Origin: Euptelea pleiosperma
Lineage: Eukaryota; Streptophyta; Magnoliopsida; Ranunculales; Eupteleaceae
Length of the DNA stretch: 64,000 bases
NCBI GenBank assembly: GCA_035048495.1
Contig: CM068542.1
Location: 39,461,109 to 39,525,108 of the forward strand
Direction of reading: 5' to 3'
In this document: positions 48,501 to 60,500 of the stretch, in pieces
Layout of the letters: every line of letters begins with the position of its first letter
How positions within the stretch are numbered: position 1 is the stretch's first letter
Made by a program: the position numbers and the translations under genes
Notes under the pieces: model-generated
Databases searched by the model: none
The model's input: the letters and a program-made list of their open reading frames with translations, nothing else
What the model was told of the DNA's origin: nothing

Positions 48501-51500
48501 TTAACATTAATGGAACATTTGTTTTAGAGCTACTGAATTTTCTTATATTCAATTATACACGCGGTGGTTACAGAAGAATCATATCATTGTAAAAGTACAG
48601 TCTCCTAGTCTCCTGAGCATAATTGTTAACTTAGATTTTATGCACTTCGACATTTTAATATGACATTAATAGATTGTGTAATTCAGTGCTACTGAATTCT
48701 CTTATCATCACTGCTATTAAAACAGCACGATCTAACTCAAAATATTCACCCAATTGAGCACAGCTACATATTTTCTCACAGTAGCATTATCACTATTACT
48801 GACTCCATAAAGTTTGCCACAATAGAAAGAACCCTATATCATCCTAAAAGTACAGGACAGTTGAGCCTCTGAAATCCAGGGCGGCACCTACTGCTTCATA
48901 AATTTCCTTTTCTCGCACATAAGACCTTCTCAGATTGGTGTGCATTATTCCATTACTCTTCCTGTCAACTTGTTTATAGGTCTGAGGGTAATTCTGTTGA
49001 TTGTTTAAGCCCACATGTGTATGTGACTCTCCCTATGCTTTAGTGGATTGAAATGGTCATTTTAGTATTTTATAAATAATGTATTTGGGTACGGCTGAGC
49101 CACATTCGACCCAGATCTTGTGCCGATACACCATGTAGGTATGTCCACGTAGAACACTTAGGACAGAGAAGGTTAATTATCCACTTTTACAGCTACAAAA
49201 ACAATTAAAGCAAGTTAATAAACTGAAAAGAAAGGTGAATTGGGATTTCCCTAGGAATGGAACAGGAGCAATTCAACACCATGTGTAACACTTACGTACG
49301 TAGACTCCTAATATGAATATCTTGGTCATAAACATCAATGCTTTTGCAGAAGCTACGAGCCACAGCAGCCTGGAAAGATTAAAAAAAAAACAGGGACAAT
49401 AGGAAAGATGTTAAATAAAGACTAAAGAAACTTAAAATCATAAACTTTATCCCAAAATAACCATTTGGTCAATATGTCAGCATTCTAATCAACGATACAT
49501 TAGTAATGACCTTGTTCTGATGAAATTTCGATGGTTGATACCAATATGGTTAATAAACAAGATATGATGCCAAAGCAATATTATTTCCCTAGTTCAGAAA
49601 ATAAGATTAAATGATACATTTACAAAGCAATGAGACGGAAGATCATGAATTTCACATTATGCACAACATTTACGAGAAGATCGTTAACATAATATTAACA
49701 GGAGTTATGATGCGGTGAAGTACATGGCTCTTGCTTATCCTGTTTGTGCACAAACACCCGAAAAGCATTGACAAGAAACATCATGAAATATATAACAATC
49801 TGCAACTAGTTTGGAGGTAAGAAATTTAGTACCGTGGACCATTGACTTGGACTGAAGCAGAGCCCTGCCCAACTACCCTCTCCTATACCGCTATCCCGAG
49901 GCAATACTGAATACGTGAGCCTGTCAACATCTGAAAAATACAGTGATGCATATTAATAAAAAAAATTTCAAAGCTATCCACCACAAAGCTTAAGCTCAGT
50001 ACAAGGTCCGCAGATGACAGTCTGCAGACAAACCCGCACACATTCATAAGATTTTAGCCACTACACTGCCACAAAAGTCTGTCAGACCTGATTATCAACT
50101 CCATAAGGAATAAAAAAATCTCTTATGTGCTACTGGAAAAGGCAATACATTAGAAAAGCCACAGACGATGCAGGGGCCATGAGTTTACTCTGTGTGTGAA
50201 ATGATGCATTGGATATGGGACCAATCAAACCTAATCCGGGCCTAATTCATTTTTAGAAACCCTATAGCAGGCTTGGCAGCTGCTGGGTAGACTGTGAGAA
50301 CAGTATATGAAGCGGCACACATGCAATGAGGTGGGCCACCATCTACTAGGTCCCACCAAGGAGTTCTCCCATGCCGAAAATCAATAATGAAACGATGATT
50401 GTAACCATCCAATAAACGCACTGTTTGTACAGTCTGCAAAAGATAGTGCCAATGGTCCAGAAAAATGTCTATCAAACAAAAGGTTATGATCAATCCAATA
50501 GGTTGTTCTAGGTGTAGGAGACCTAGGGTGGGATGTCCAACCTGTCTGCATACAGCACAGTGACAACATGTGAGTTATAGCTGTTTTTAGCTATCAGACT
50601 CTCAGCCTTAGCATGTTACAAAACGCCATGGTCATTCATTTCCACACTCCATATGGTTATATATCATAGTTTGATGGCTTATGAGTGTGTTTTTATACTT
50701 ATTTTATCATTTCCTAAGGGTTTTACAAAAACTTCCATAATATTTCAATCATTTCCATGAAAATTGTATTATTTCCATACTAGTTGAAATATTTCCATGG
50801 ATATTTCTATTTCTAGGCTGTTCGAAATAAATCCCTAAATCAAAATTTAATACCTTGAATTTACAGGATATTAACTTATCATAAGAAACAGCAAAAAGAA
50901 GAGGAATAAAGAACAAGGTACCTTGACCACTTGCAACCAGTCGAGATACAAAAAGGTGACCATAAGAATCCACTGTACCCAGGATTAAGCAGTCATCACC
51001 CATGGATGCTGCATCAGACAAAAGGTCAACTATGAAAGACTATCCAATGCCAATTTCTGCAATGAGATCCTTCAGAAAGGAGAACTAAACACTACAAGAA
51101 TGGAACAACACACATCCTTTTGTAAAAGGATATTCATCAGTTTGAGTCAGTGTATTTTCTGCAACTGCAATAAATTTCATGTGCTGTTTAATCATCTTCA
51201 GCAACCAAAACCTTTGCAAACATTCACACAATGCAGATCTACAATATATTTGTTGACAATTGCATACGAGTAGTCATCTATGAGTTTCTATATGTTAATA
51301 ATTATGACTGAATATGATGACAGCTGAATAGACATAAAACCAAGAGAAATATAAACAGGATATTTTCCAAAAACAAAGACAGTATATAATGAACAAAAGG
51401 AAACCAAGGGCATTTGGGTAATGTGGCTCAGCTGTATTCTGAGATGTAACCCATACATGTGATACATGTGCTCATCAAGCTGCAACATTCAAATCTTACC

Positions 51501-54500
51501 CAACCAAAAATTGCAGCAATTAGATAATTCCACCTGTTCAATGTATGGAGTTCTTTCTCTCTTCTAAGCCTCAAGTTTTCTCTAATCATTCAAGTTTTTG
51601 CCACTGAGCAAATGGTTAGGATCATCTATTTGGTGCAAGTTCTATGCTATGGCCCGTCAAGAAGTGACCCAACCTTTGGACCGTGTAAAATGAAAAATAG
51701 ATCTCCCAACTGTTCAGAATACATCTCGAAATACAGCTGAGCTGTATCCACCTGAATTCCCACGGTTTCCCATTGTTTTATACAGTGAATCTCAGATGAT
51801 TAAGGGAACAATTCACACAAGTAACACCTAAAATCTGTTTAAATGCTTCGAAGAACACTATAACCAAACACATCCTGATAGACAAGATACTTCTGGTGGT
51901 CTTCCAGTCTATCTTTGTTACCCATCAAAAGATACAAATTGGACTCATAAAATAGCAAGAGAAATAATAGCCCATGTTTATATTAAGTTCCTAAAGTTGT
52001 CTGAAAAAGAAAAAACTTCAAAATGGACGTGTACAACGATTAGCCCATAACAAAGAAACTCTGTGACAAATAGCCATCATATAAAATTATTCTTCTCTTT
52101 ATATAGGATATAAAGACTATAGGCTGTGTTTGGTAGAACTTAATTTCAGCACTGAAGCTTAAAGAGCTGAAAGCTTAAGTGCTGAATTTTGTAAATTCAG
52201 ATCATTTGGTAAAGGTCCTTATGTCTAAAATTAAAATCAACGGCATATTGGGTATTTTTTTTTTTTTTGATGAGTGGCATATTGGGTATTTTGAAATACT
52301 TATGAGGAAATTTTTGTAAGTTTTTTATAGAGAAAGCTTTGATACAAGGGCATATTGTGTATTTTTTAGAGAATCTTAGAATCTTTTTATCATTTACCGC
52401 ATTCAGCGAAAATGTCTTATCGCATTAAGTGGAGGGGAAATGACTTAAAAAAATCACTAAATTTCAGTGATACTGAATTTCAGGTGGTTAACAAATGATC
52501 TGAATGTCCCAGTTTCAGACTTAAGGTCGAATCCCCCCTTGGGGCCCACCCCCTGGGATTTATCCCAGTAAACCTGGTATATGTGGAAGGGGTGACATAC
52601 ATGTCCTGTGGGACTAGTCAGGTGCTCTATGAGGCCCAGATACCCATGATATCAAAAATAAAACTTTAAAAGTTCTACCAAATGCCACCTAAGAGATACG
52701 ATGAAGAAGACTTCATTGTTATATGACTTAGTTTCCTAGGTCTTTCTAAAGGAACAAGAGAAGACTTAATGTAAAAGAGTTCTCTGTGAAAGGTTTTTGT
52801 TTCAAGACTTAAAAAATCCCACAAAATCTTTGTGTTAGTGATTCGCAGATAATCAAAGGGTAGACTCACTAGACATAGGAAGTAATAAAATAATAAATAG
52901 AAATATAAGTAATAAAAACCAAAAGATTTATGTTGCTTATTAAACATGCTCTTATTTACAATAACGCAAAGAATAAATTAAGTCCATAGCTCTCATTTCG
53001 CTTCTTCTTCCCTCTAGAATAGCCATCTGAGTCCATACTCTACTTTCAGTTGAACAAAGAGGACTATCTTTCCCATTTCTATCGTCCTCCCTTGCTTATG
53101 CATCTTTTTAGTTCAATTTCTACCAAACGTACAAAGTCTGAGTTGTCAAACTTTATTCCTTCAACGTCATTCATCTGTCATTTGAAAAAGGAAAATTTTG
53201 TAACACCCCCTTGAGATATCATTTAATTTGCAAAACCCGTTGACTTTTGAGGAGTCTGAAATACCCCTCTTGACCAAAGCCCTCCGATGTTGACTAACGC
53301 TCCAACAAGATCTCCATCACGAGGCATTATAATAGTATTTTGAAAGGATCAAAATACCCCTACTTCCCACGTTCCATCGTCTTCAACCTCGCGACATATC
53401 CTGCACCACTGGCCTCATCTTGTCATCGCCACCATAACCGCCCTCGATGTTGCTACTATCACGTCTTCCTTAAAACCAATGTCATAAAAACCGTGGCAAT
53501 TCAGACTATGGTTCAAATTTTTGGCCAAAACCGAAACGTTTCGTCCGTTTTGTTTCGGTTTCAGTATAGGATGAAACTACATACGTTTCGGTTGGTTTCG
53601 TCCGAAACCAAACGATACTTCATCTTATGTGTAAATTTGCATTAACATTTCGTTTTGGTTTCACAAAGTTTCATCAAAACCGAAAGATACTTTCGATATG
53701 CTTCGGTATCGCCCATGAATGATACCATGTACTTTGAACCTAATTCAGAGGGGTGCTTTTCCTTGAATGGATGGTTGAGATACCTAACTTGAAACCCATC
53801 TTGCTACCCACTTACCTTGCAAATTCATGTTCTGCAAGTACTCCAATGGCCCATGTTGGGATTTTCGTAATCTTTTTGGGTGTTCAGCTTTTCCCCTTTT
53901 AGCTTGTAAGTTCTAAAAGGGTTTTTAGAAGGTTTGTCTTCTTCACCTTTAGAAGATGAAAGATTGAAGACCGAATTGTAGGGATTTAAAAAAAATCTTG
54001 TTCTAATTTATATAATTATATGGCATATCAAAAGCTTTATTGAGTCTACTTAGATCTTCGGGTGTTCTCAGTTTCATTGTTACAAAAAGTGGTGTTGAAA
54101 ATTGTTTTAAATTAGGAAAAAGCCAAGAAGAAAACCATAAAACAGTATTTGATCTTTCAAGTACCTTCATCTTCTCTTGAGAGAGAAGAGTCTCACCTAG
54201 AGTATTTTCAATAAGAATTGATTGTCTCACCATAATTTCTAAGTCTAGTTTGTTTTTTATATGACCCCAAGTCCTAAACAAAAGCATCCTCTTAGTCAAC
54301 TAGTAGATGACTATGTAGTAAGAGATTGTAGCTCTCACGAACAACATAACTTAATAAATGATAACATAACATAACTGTAATGACCCTATTTCTAGCAGTA
54401 TTATAGCAAAGTTTTTATAATACTCTCAATATGTATATTATTTTAAAGGTCTCAACAATAGCTTTCCATCGGTATCAAGTTTGTTCAAATCGGACTTGCG

Positions 54501-57500
54501 GGTCAAAAGTTATTGTGCTTAAATATGGGCAGCATTTTAAGTTAAAATGCTTCGAATACATATCAAAAAAAAATTTTAAAAAAATGTTCAAAATTTTAGT
54601 TTCACATTAGAAAAATATGAAAAATTTTGGGTTTTGAACCTCTATAAATACAAACTCATATATTGAGTAAAATACATAAATTTGAGTATTTGCAATCTAA
54701 CCCCTAATGTGTGAATAATTGCAAAAAAAACTTTAAACTAGAAGAAATTCTAGAAAATTCCTAGGAATTCCTAAAAATATTCAAGAGGTCCTTTGAAAAG
54801 TTTTTGGTGGGTCCCTACCTCGAGATACGCGCTACCTCGAGATACATGCAGTACGAAGTTCAAAGATTTGGGATTCTAACGTATTTACGTATAAGTACAT
54901 AGTTATTTATTTTATGCATTTATTTAATTATTTATTTAATTGTTTATTTATTTATTTATTTACGAATGTTATTTTATTTTAGATATAGTAGAAAATTCAC
55001 ATAATATTGTAGAAAAATTTTAGAAAATTCTATTATTTTTGAGAAAAATATCTGAAAATTTTTGTTCTTGTTATTTGTTAATTTTAGCAAGGAAAAATCC
55101 GTATTCTTATATTTTCCACATGAAATATGTAAATGCATTGATGATTTCTTGTAATCTTAAAAGCATGAAATTATGATAGATGGGAACATGTATAATCTTG
55201 TTTAGTAAGATGAATTCATGCTCAAATCCATTTAAAAGGAGATATATGCGTTTTTCATCCGTTTTATGTGTATTTATTTTTTAGAATACATATAAATGTT
55301 CTTATTTTTAATTTCAAAATGCTAGAATATGAATGTTATGTTTCTACAAACATTAATGTTTTATGCATATAGATACGATTAAAGACATGGATAAGAACGT
55401 GATCGAGAATGTGGAATATTGAATTAGTTGAAATCAGACGTTGTCTCATTTCTTTGAGACCCCTTGGGGTTTTAGTCCCCTAAAGTATCAGGAGTTGTCT
55501 TACTTCTTTAAGACCCCTTAGGGTTCCAATCCCATAAAAGAGAGGCTTTGTCTTATTCATGAAACCCCTCGGGTATTTATACCTAAAAGAAAATTAAGGA
55601 ATCCGGAGAGAGGATACTTAATGAAACAACTAGTGTGCACATTAGGGAGTCTACTCGTAGGCTAAAAGTTTTGACATCGTACACTATAATCGATGGGATG
55701 TTGGTACCGAATACATCAAAATCAATAGTTTGATTATATAGAAATGGTCACGGGTATTCTGATAAGAGAAAGGTTAACTGTTATGTGAGAGGTCATCCTT
55801 GTATTCGAAGTCATACGTAAGTAATTGATAAAGAATCCTTATATTCAGAGTCATGCGTAAGTAATTGATAAAGAATTGAGTTTTATCAAATTACATTTGA
55901 AACTCATTTACAAATCGTATTTGTTTTAAAATAAACAAAAGTCGGTGATTTGAGTGATTTTATACATGAAGAATGTATTTACTGGACCCTATCTTATTGT
56001 TTCAAAATGCTTTGTTTTCAAGAAGGGATAAGGGGAAGTTGGTCTGATGCTTCAAGCATTTCTGTTGATATACATGTACTAAAGATGATGTTATCTCTTG
56101 TTTAATTCTTCTATCTTGTAGAATAATATGTGAGATATGTAGGTCTTTTGACCATTTAGTAACATGTATTTGGGAGTATGATATATACAATGTTTTTTTA
56201 TGGGCATATTAGGGTTTTGATTGAGGCGAGAGATCCTCTAATATTATTAATATGTCAATGAAGTGTGTTTCATCTTATGGATAATTTAAACAAAATGAAA
56301 AATTATCAGGTGCATTTCCGCTGCATCGTGATACTAGTCTTGTTTAACTGCACATTTGTATGATCAAATCGCGCCTCAAGATACGAGAAAGGTCGACATG
56401 ACCAGATATCGGATTTGGGGGTGTGACAATTTCTATGGTGAAGAAGAACTAAAGCATGGGAAGAGTTCATCCTTCAAAGACACGTGCTTGATTCATTTGT
56501 TTTGTGAGATTGATATGAGATAAAGAAGAAGAATAGATGCAAATTGGGTTTGTTTCTCTCTCGAATCTCTGTTTTTGTTATTTCTTCAAGAAATCGTTGA
56601 TCCAATCTTTGTTATCATCATATCCTTGTGAAGAACCATGATCAATCGATGCCCCTCATACTGCCGCCCACTCTCACCATCCCCATAAACAATAGATGGA
56701 ATTGCAGACGAGGTTGTATACTTACAAAAGCCTTCGTTTTTCCTTGGCAACCCAAGTGTAACATTATACAATCAAATACCTTAAAATGGATGATTACCAA
56801 CACAGGAGCCCGAATTGCGCACAGATAAAGAAAGAGATGCCTCAACCTTAAAATGGACGATTACCAACATGGTGTGCTAAATCTTTTGAAGAATTGAATT
56901 TTTTTCGAAATGATACAAAATAATGATAGAATAGATTTCCACCATCGATTGTTGTCAGGTACGAATGGTGGAGATTGTTTAGTTGTGACACGTGTCACTT
57001 GCCAATAGGGACACAATTGTGAAACTCATTAAAGGAGGGAAGTGGGGACTGGGGAGGGCATTCTCAGTATTAAAATAGCATAATGAGTATTGTGGTTATT
57101 TCATAATACCACTAACGCTCATGTGATGGAGGTTTCAGCATTAGTCAATGATGAAGGGCTTCGGTCAAGGGGTTATTCCAAACTCAAAGTCGAGGGCGTT
57201 TTGCAAATTAAAATGTTTATCTAAGGAGGCTGTTACAAAAATACCTTTTTTAGAAAGAAGGAAGAGTTGGTAAAAAGAAGGAAAAGAGATATTCCACATC
57301 TGCCAACTACTACTGAGAGGTGATGTCCCAATAATCCTATATTTGGGTCAAGTGGCCTAGTGCATAAACCAATGACTAAGGGTTCCCTCAAGCTTTTAAC
57401 ATCCTCTCATCAAGCATTTTTTATACGTATAACTTTATTAAAGGCAAAGCCAAAAAACAAGTGGCTCAGCTTGTGAGGTTGAGATGACCTACACAAAGCC

Positions 57501-60500
57501 AAGCACTGAACAAGAAAGGAAGCCGAGGGGCCCCATTAACAAGCATCCCTAAGACAAAGGAGGTCCCATCGGCAAACAAAATCCTCAAAGAAAAGCCCTC
57601 TACATTCCAGGTATACTTTAGACCATAAGAAAACATACCCTTAATGTTAAGGATGATCGATGCCAATTCTTCACTCTTGCGTTCGAACACCCGTTGGTTT
57701 TTCTCCTTTCAGGCTTCCACAGCCCCCACAAGATCACAAAGGGGAGTAGTTTCCAAATGACACGTCCTCTTTTAGAGAAAGCTGGAGGACGCCAACACAA
57801 GAGAAGGTCCGTGATAGAGCCCGGCATCACCCACCTCAACCCTACTTCCTTCAGGAACTCTGACCACACCTCCCACACTACATCACAATGCAAGAACAAC
57901 TGGTGTATAGAGTCCCCACTATGCTTACACATGGAGCAAAAGTCCACAAGAATAAGCCCTCTAGAAATCAAGTGATCGACTGTTAGAATATTGTCCCAGG
58001 AAGCTGCCCATACGATGAAGGCGACTTTAGTGGGAATGCTAGGTTTTCAAACCAAGGCAATCGGAGAATGAAAGCTACCCTCTCTACTCAACGCCTCATA
58101 GAAACATCGCACCGAGAAGACTCCACTTTTCTCCCATATCCACCCTCGCTTATCGTGGACCAAGGGAGGAAGATGGGCATGATGGAGCGAGCAAGCAATC
58201 TAGAAAGAGGTTCGATCTTCCAATCATTGAAATTCCTCCTAAAGCCAAAGTTTCATCTGACCACCTCCCCACTACTGACTACAGTCTTAAATGGAGCATT
58301 GCTTTCTCTCAGAAAGAGAGTAAAGCTCAGGAAAATCTGCATACAAGGGTCCTCCACACTGGGTATCCTCCCAGAATTTAATTTTATTCCCCGTCCCTGC
58401 ATCATACCGAATCCCTTTGGCAAACTCCTCAGAGACCTTCAAGCATTTTCAATAATTCCAGAAGCCTCTAATACTTCTAAGAGCCAACACACCATACTAA
58501 AGAGCAAACAATCACATCCAATCATCATCGCCAACAACAACAACAAAGCCTTATCGCAACCATTTTGTGTCGATTACACAAATTATGTTATGTTATCCCA
58601 CTCTATCTAGGGCCATATCTTTTCAATTAAAGCAAGCTTCTTCAAATCTTTTAACGCTACCATGATGTTTTTAGAACCTTCAACCTCCAACAAAGTGCTC
58701 CTTTCCCACCAATGCCATCAATGATCTTTGTTATGCGAGGCCAAACCATCTCCATTTAATGTATTATGTTATCACCTGTTGGGGCTACTCCTAGATACCC
58801 TCGTATGCACTCATTTCTTCTTCTTTTTTCTTTCTTAGTTTTGTTGCTCATCCATCAGAGCACACTCATCTTAGCTACACTCAAAATACATTTTGTCTCT
58901 TGATTGTCCATCATTCTGCTACATAAAGAAAACCCAGGCCTATTGTCGTCTTATAAAATTTTCTCTTTAGTTTGATCAGCACGCGTTGATCACACATCTC
59001 ACTTCACCCACGCAGGTCTATTTTACAGGCAACATTCTCCTCAATCGCTCGCTCCTTATAAATAATCGAACCGAGATAAAGAAAGACGTCACGTATTGAT
59101 TCATCACCAATACATAATAGCAAACAGAATTCCAATGTTTTATTTTTTTTTGCTTTTAGTGGGATAACAGGAGCACAAGCAGATATATACCAAAACCTTC
59201 ACAGTAGATGCTTTCCAGTTGATAATACCTGCCTACAAATCAGAGTGTCGCTTGAAGAATTGACAACATCACCAGATGATGAACTGCATCCCAATATAAA
59301 ACTAAAATGCAAACCATAGATACACTACTTAAAGAAGAAAGAGAGTGCAGAAAAAAGAGCATTCAAAGCAGTCACTTACAATCCGTTTCAGCAAGCACTA
59401 CACTCTGAATTTCTGAACGATGTGGACAGCGGTTAACCAATGATGCATGCATGACCTTCACAAAGGCAGATTAAGGTTGATGGAATTGAAACAAATAGTC
59501 ATACCAAGAAGTATATTAAAAAGAAGAAGGGAAAACTTTTTGGTACTTCGGAGTTCAGATTTCAAGGCCAAAGAAGTTTTTTCTTTTGTGAAATGTATAA
59601 TAATCCATGCTTGAAAATATGACTACATACCTGTGCATGCATAGGGATCAGAAGGCTCTCCTTTCCCCTTGTAACTGAAGAATCTTTCATTGATATCTGA
59701 AAGGGATAAGACAGAATCATTAACCTCGCAATTAGAACATAAGGATTGATCCTACTAACCACCATTGATAAAGCAAGCAATAAGTTTACATTGTTTTATC
59801 AATGAATTCATTTTGTCAATAAGAATAAGTTTCAGCCAGGTTTGCCTAGACAAAATTCTAATTTTTTAGTTCCAGTCTGTATGATTTATGGTTTTTACAA
59901 GCCACCAGATCCTAATTCTATACCTAGGTTTGAGTAAACCCTTTGGCTGCCAGTCTCATCTTTGATCAATATATTGATGCATCTTCCATGTACTTCAGTT
60001 CTACACCGATTTCCAAACCAACACTTCACTTTCCTTTCAGAAATGTGACCAACTCAGGATTTCGTCCATATCTTCATTTTTTCCACCATAGTCATTCCTT
60101 ATTCAGGTCGAGTTGAAGCCTCAATAAAGTTGGAAGGGACACGAATTCAATAAAAATGCAAGAAAGAAATCCCCTTTTAATGGAGATACAGCTTGATATC
60201 ACACTGTTTAATCAGAGAGGTACAAGCTTCTTTGCTTCCACAAAGAAATAGGATAATCGGCAATAGCAAAATCACCTAGAACTGAAGAAAATGAATCAAC
60301 GAAAAATCTTGAAAAAGGGAAATAATTCACCTGCTTCAGGGTTTGTCACATCGCTACAATAACTGAAATTGATTCTCTAGAAACATATGGATTTGACAAG
60401 GTCCAAGAAGACTGAACCTTCATATTTTACAACATATCTTGACATCCTAACACGGGAAATTTATGTTTCTTGGGATTTTTTGATCATTTTAATAATAATT

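Larger units (their letters stand above)
52122..52692. mobile_element. MITE with nested SINE-like sequence
   Basis: The ends ggctgtgtttggtagaactt and the complement of aagttctaccaaatgccacc are inverted copies, flanked by TA. Internal motifs 'ctgaatttcag' recur in both orientations. An ultrashort insertion (52259-52275) and a SINE-like block (52523-52660) lie inside. The class (PIF or Mariner) is undecided because the duplication may be TA or TWA. Confidence 0.7.
54376..56428 (-). mobile_element. 2.05-kb solo LTR, chromovirus-like
   Basis: On the - strand it starts TGTCACACCCCCAAATCCG and ends GGGTCATTACA, the typical termini of long Ty3 chromovirus (Tekay/Del) LTRs. There is no second copy and no gag-pol. 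Flanking bases do not give a clear 5-bp duplication. Internal tandem repeats at about 55438-55590 and 55793-55880 are included. Confidence 0.65.
53197..57245. mobile_element. Long-TIR DNA element (possibly MULE-like) split by a solo LTR
   Basis: The left arm from 'tttgtaacacccccttgaga' through 'atttaatttgcaaaac', 'ttgaccaaagccct' and 'ttgactaacgct' to about 53340 is matched in reverse complement by 57245 down to about 57090, with moderate divergence. Arms are about 150 bp. A solo LTR (54376-56428) and a repeat (53510-53730) are nested inside, leaving about 1.8 kb of own sequence. No transposase frame. A 9-bp duplication was not seen, so the MULE assignment is tentative. Confidence 0.65.

Noticed and set aside
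58068..58610. 180-aa + strand open frame
   Set aside because: It lies on the opposite strand of L1 and RTE LINE fragments that show clear homology on the - strand; no domain of its own.
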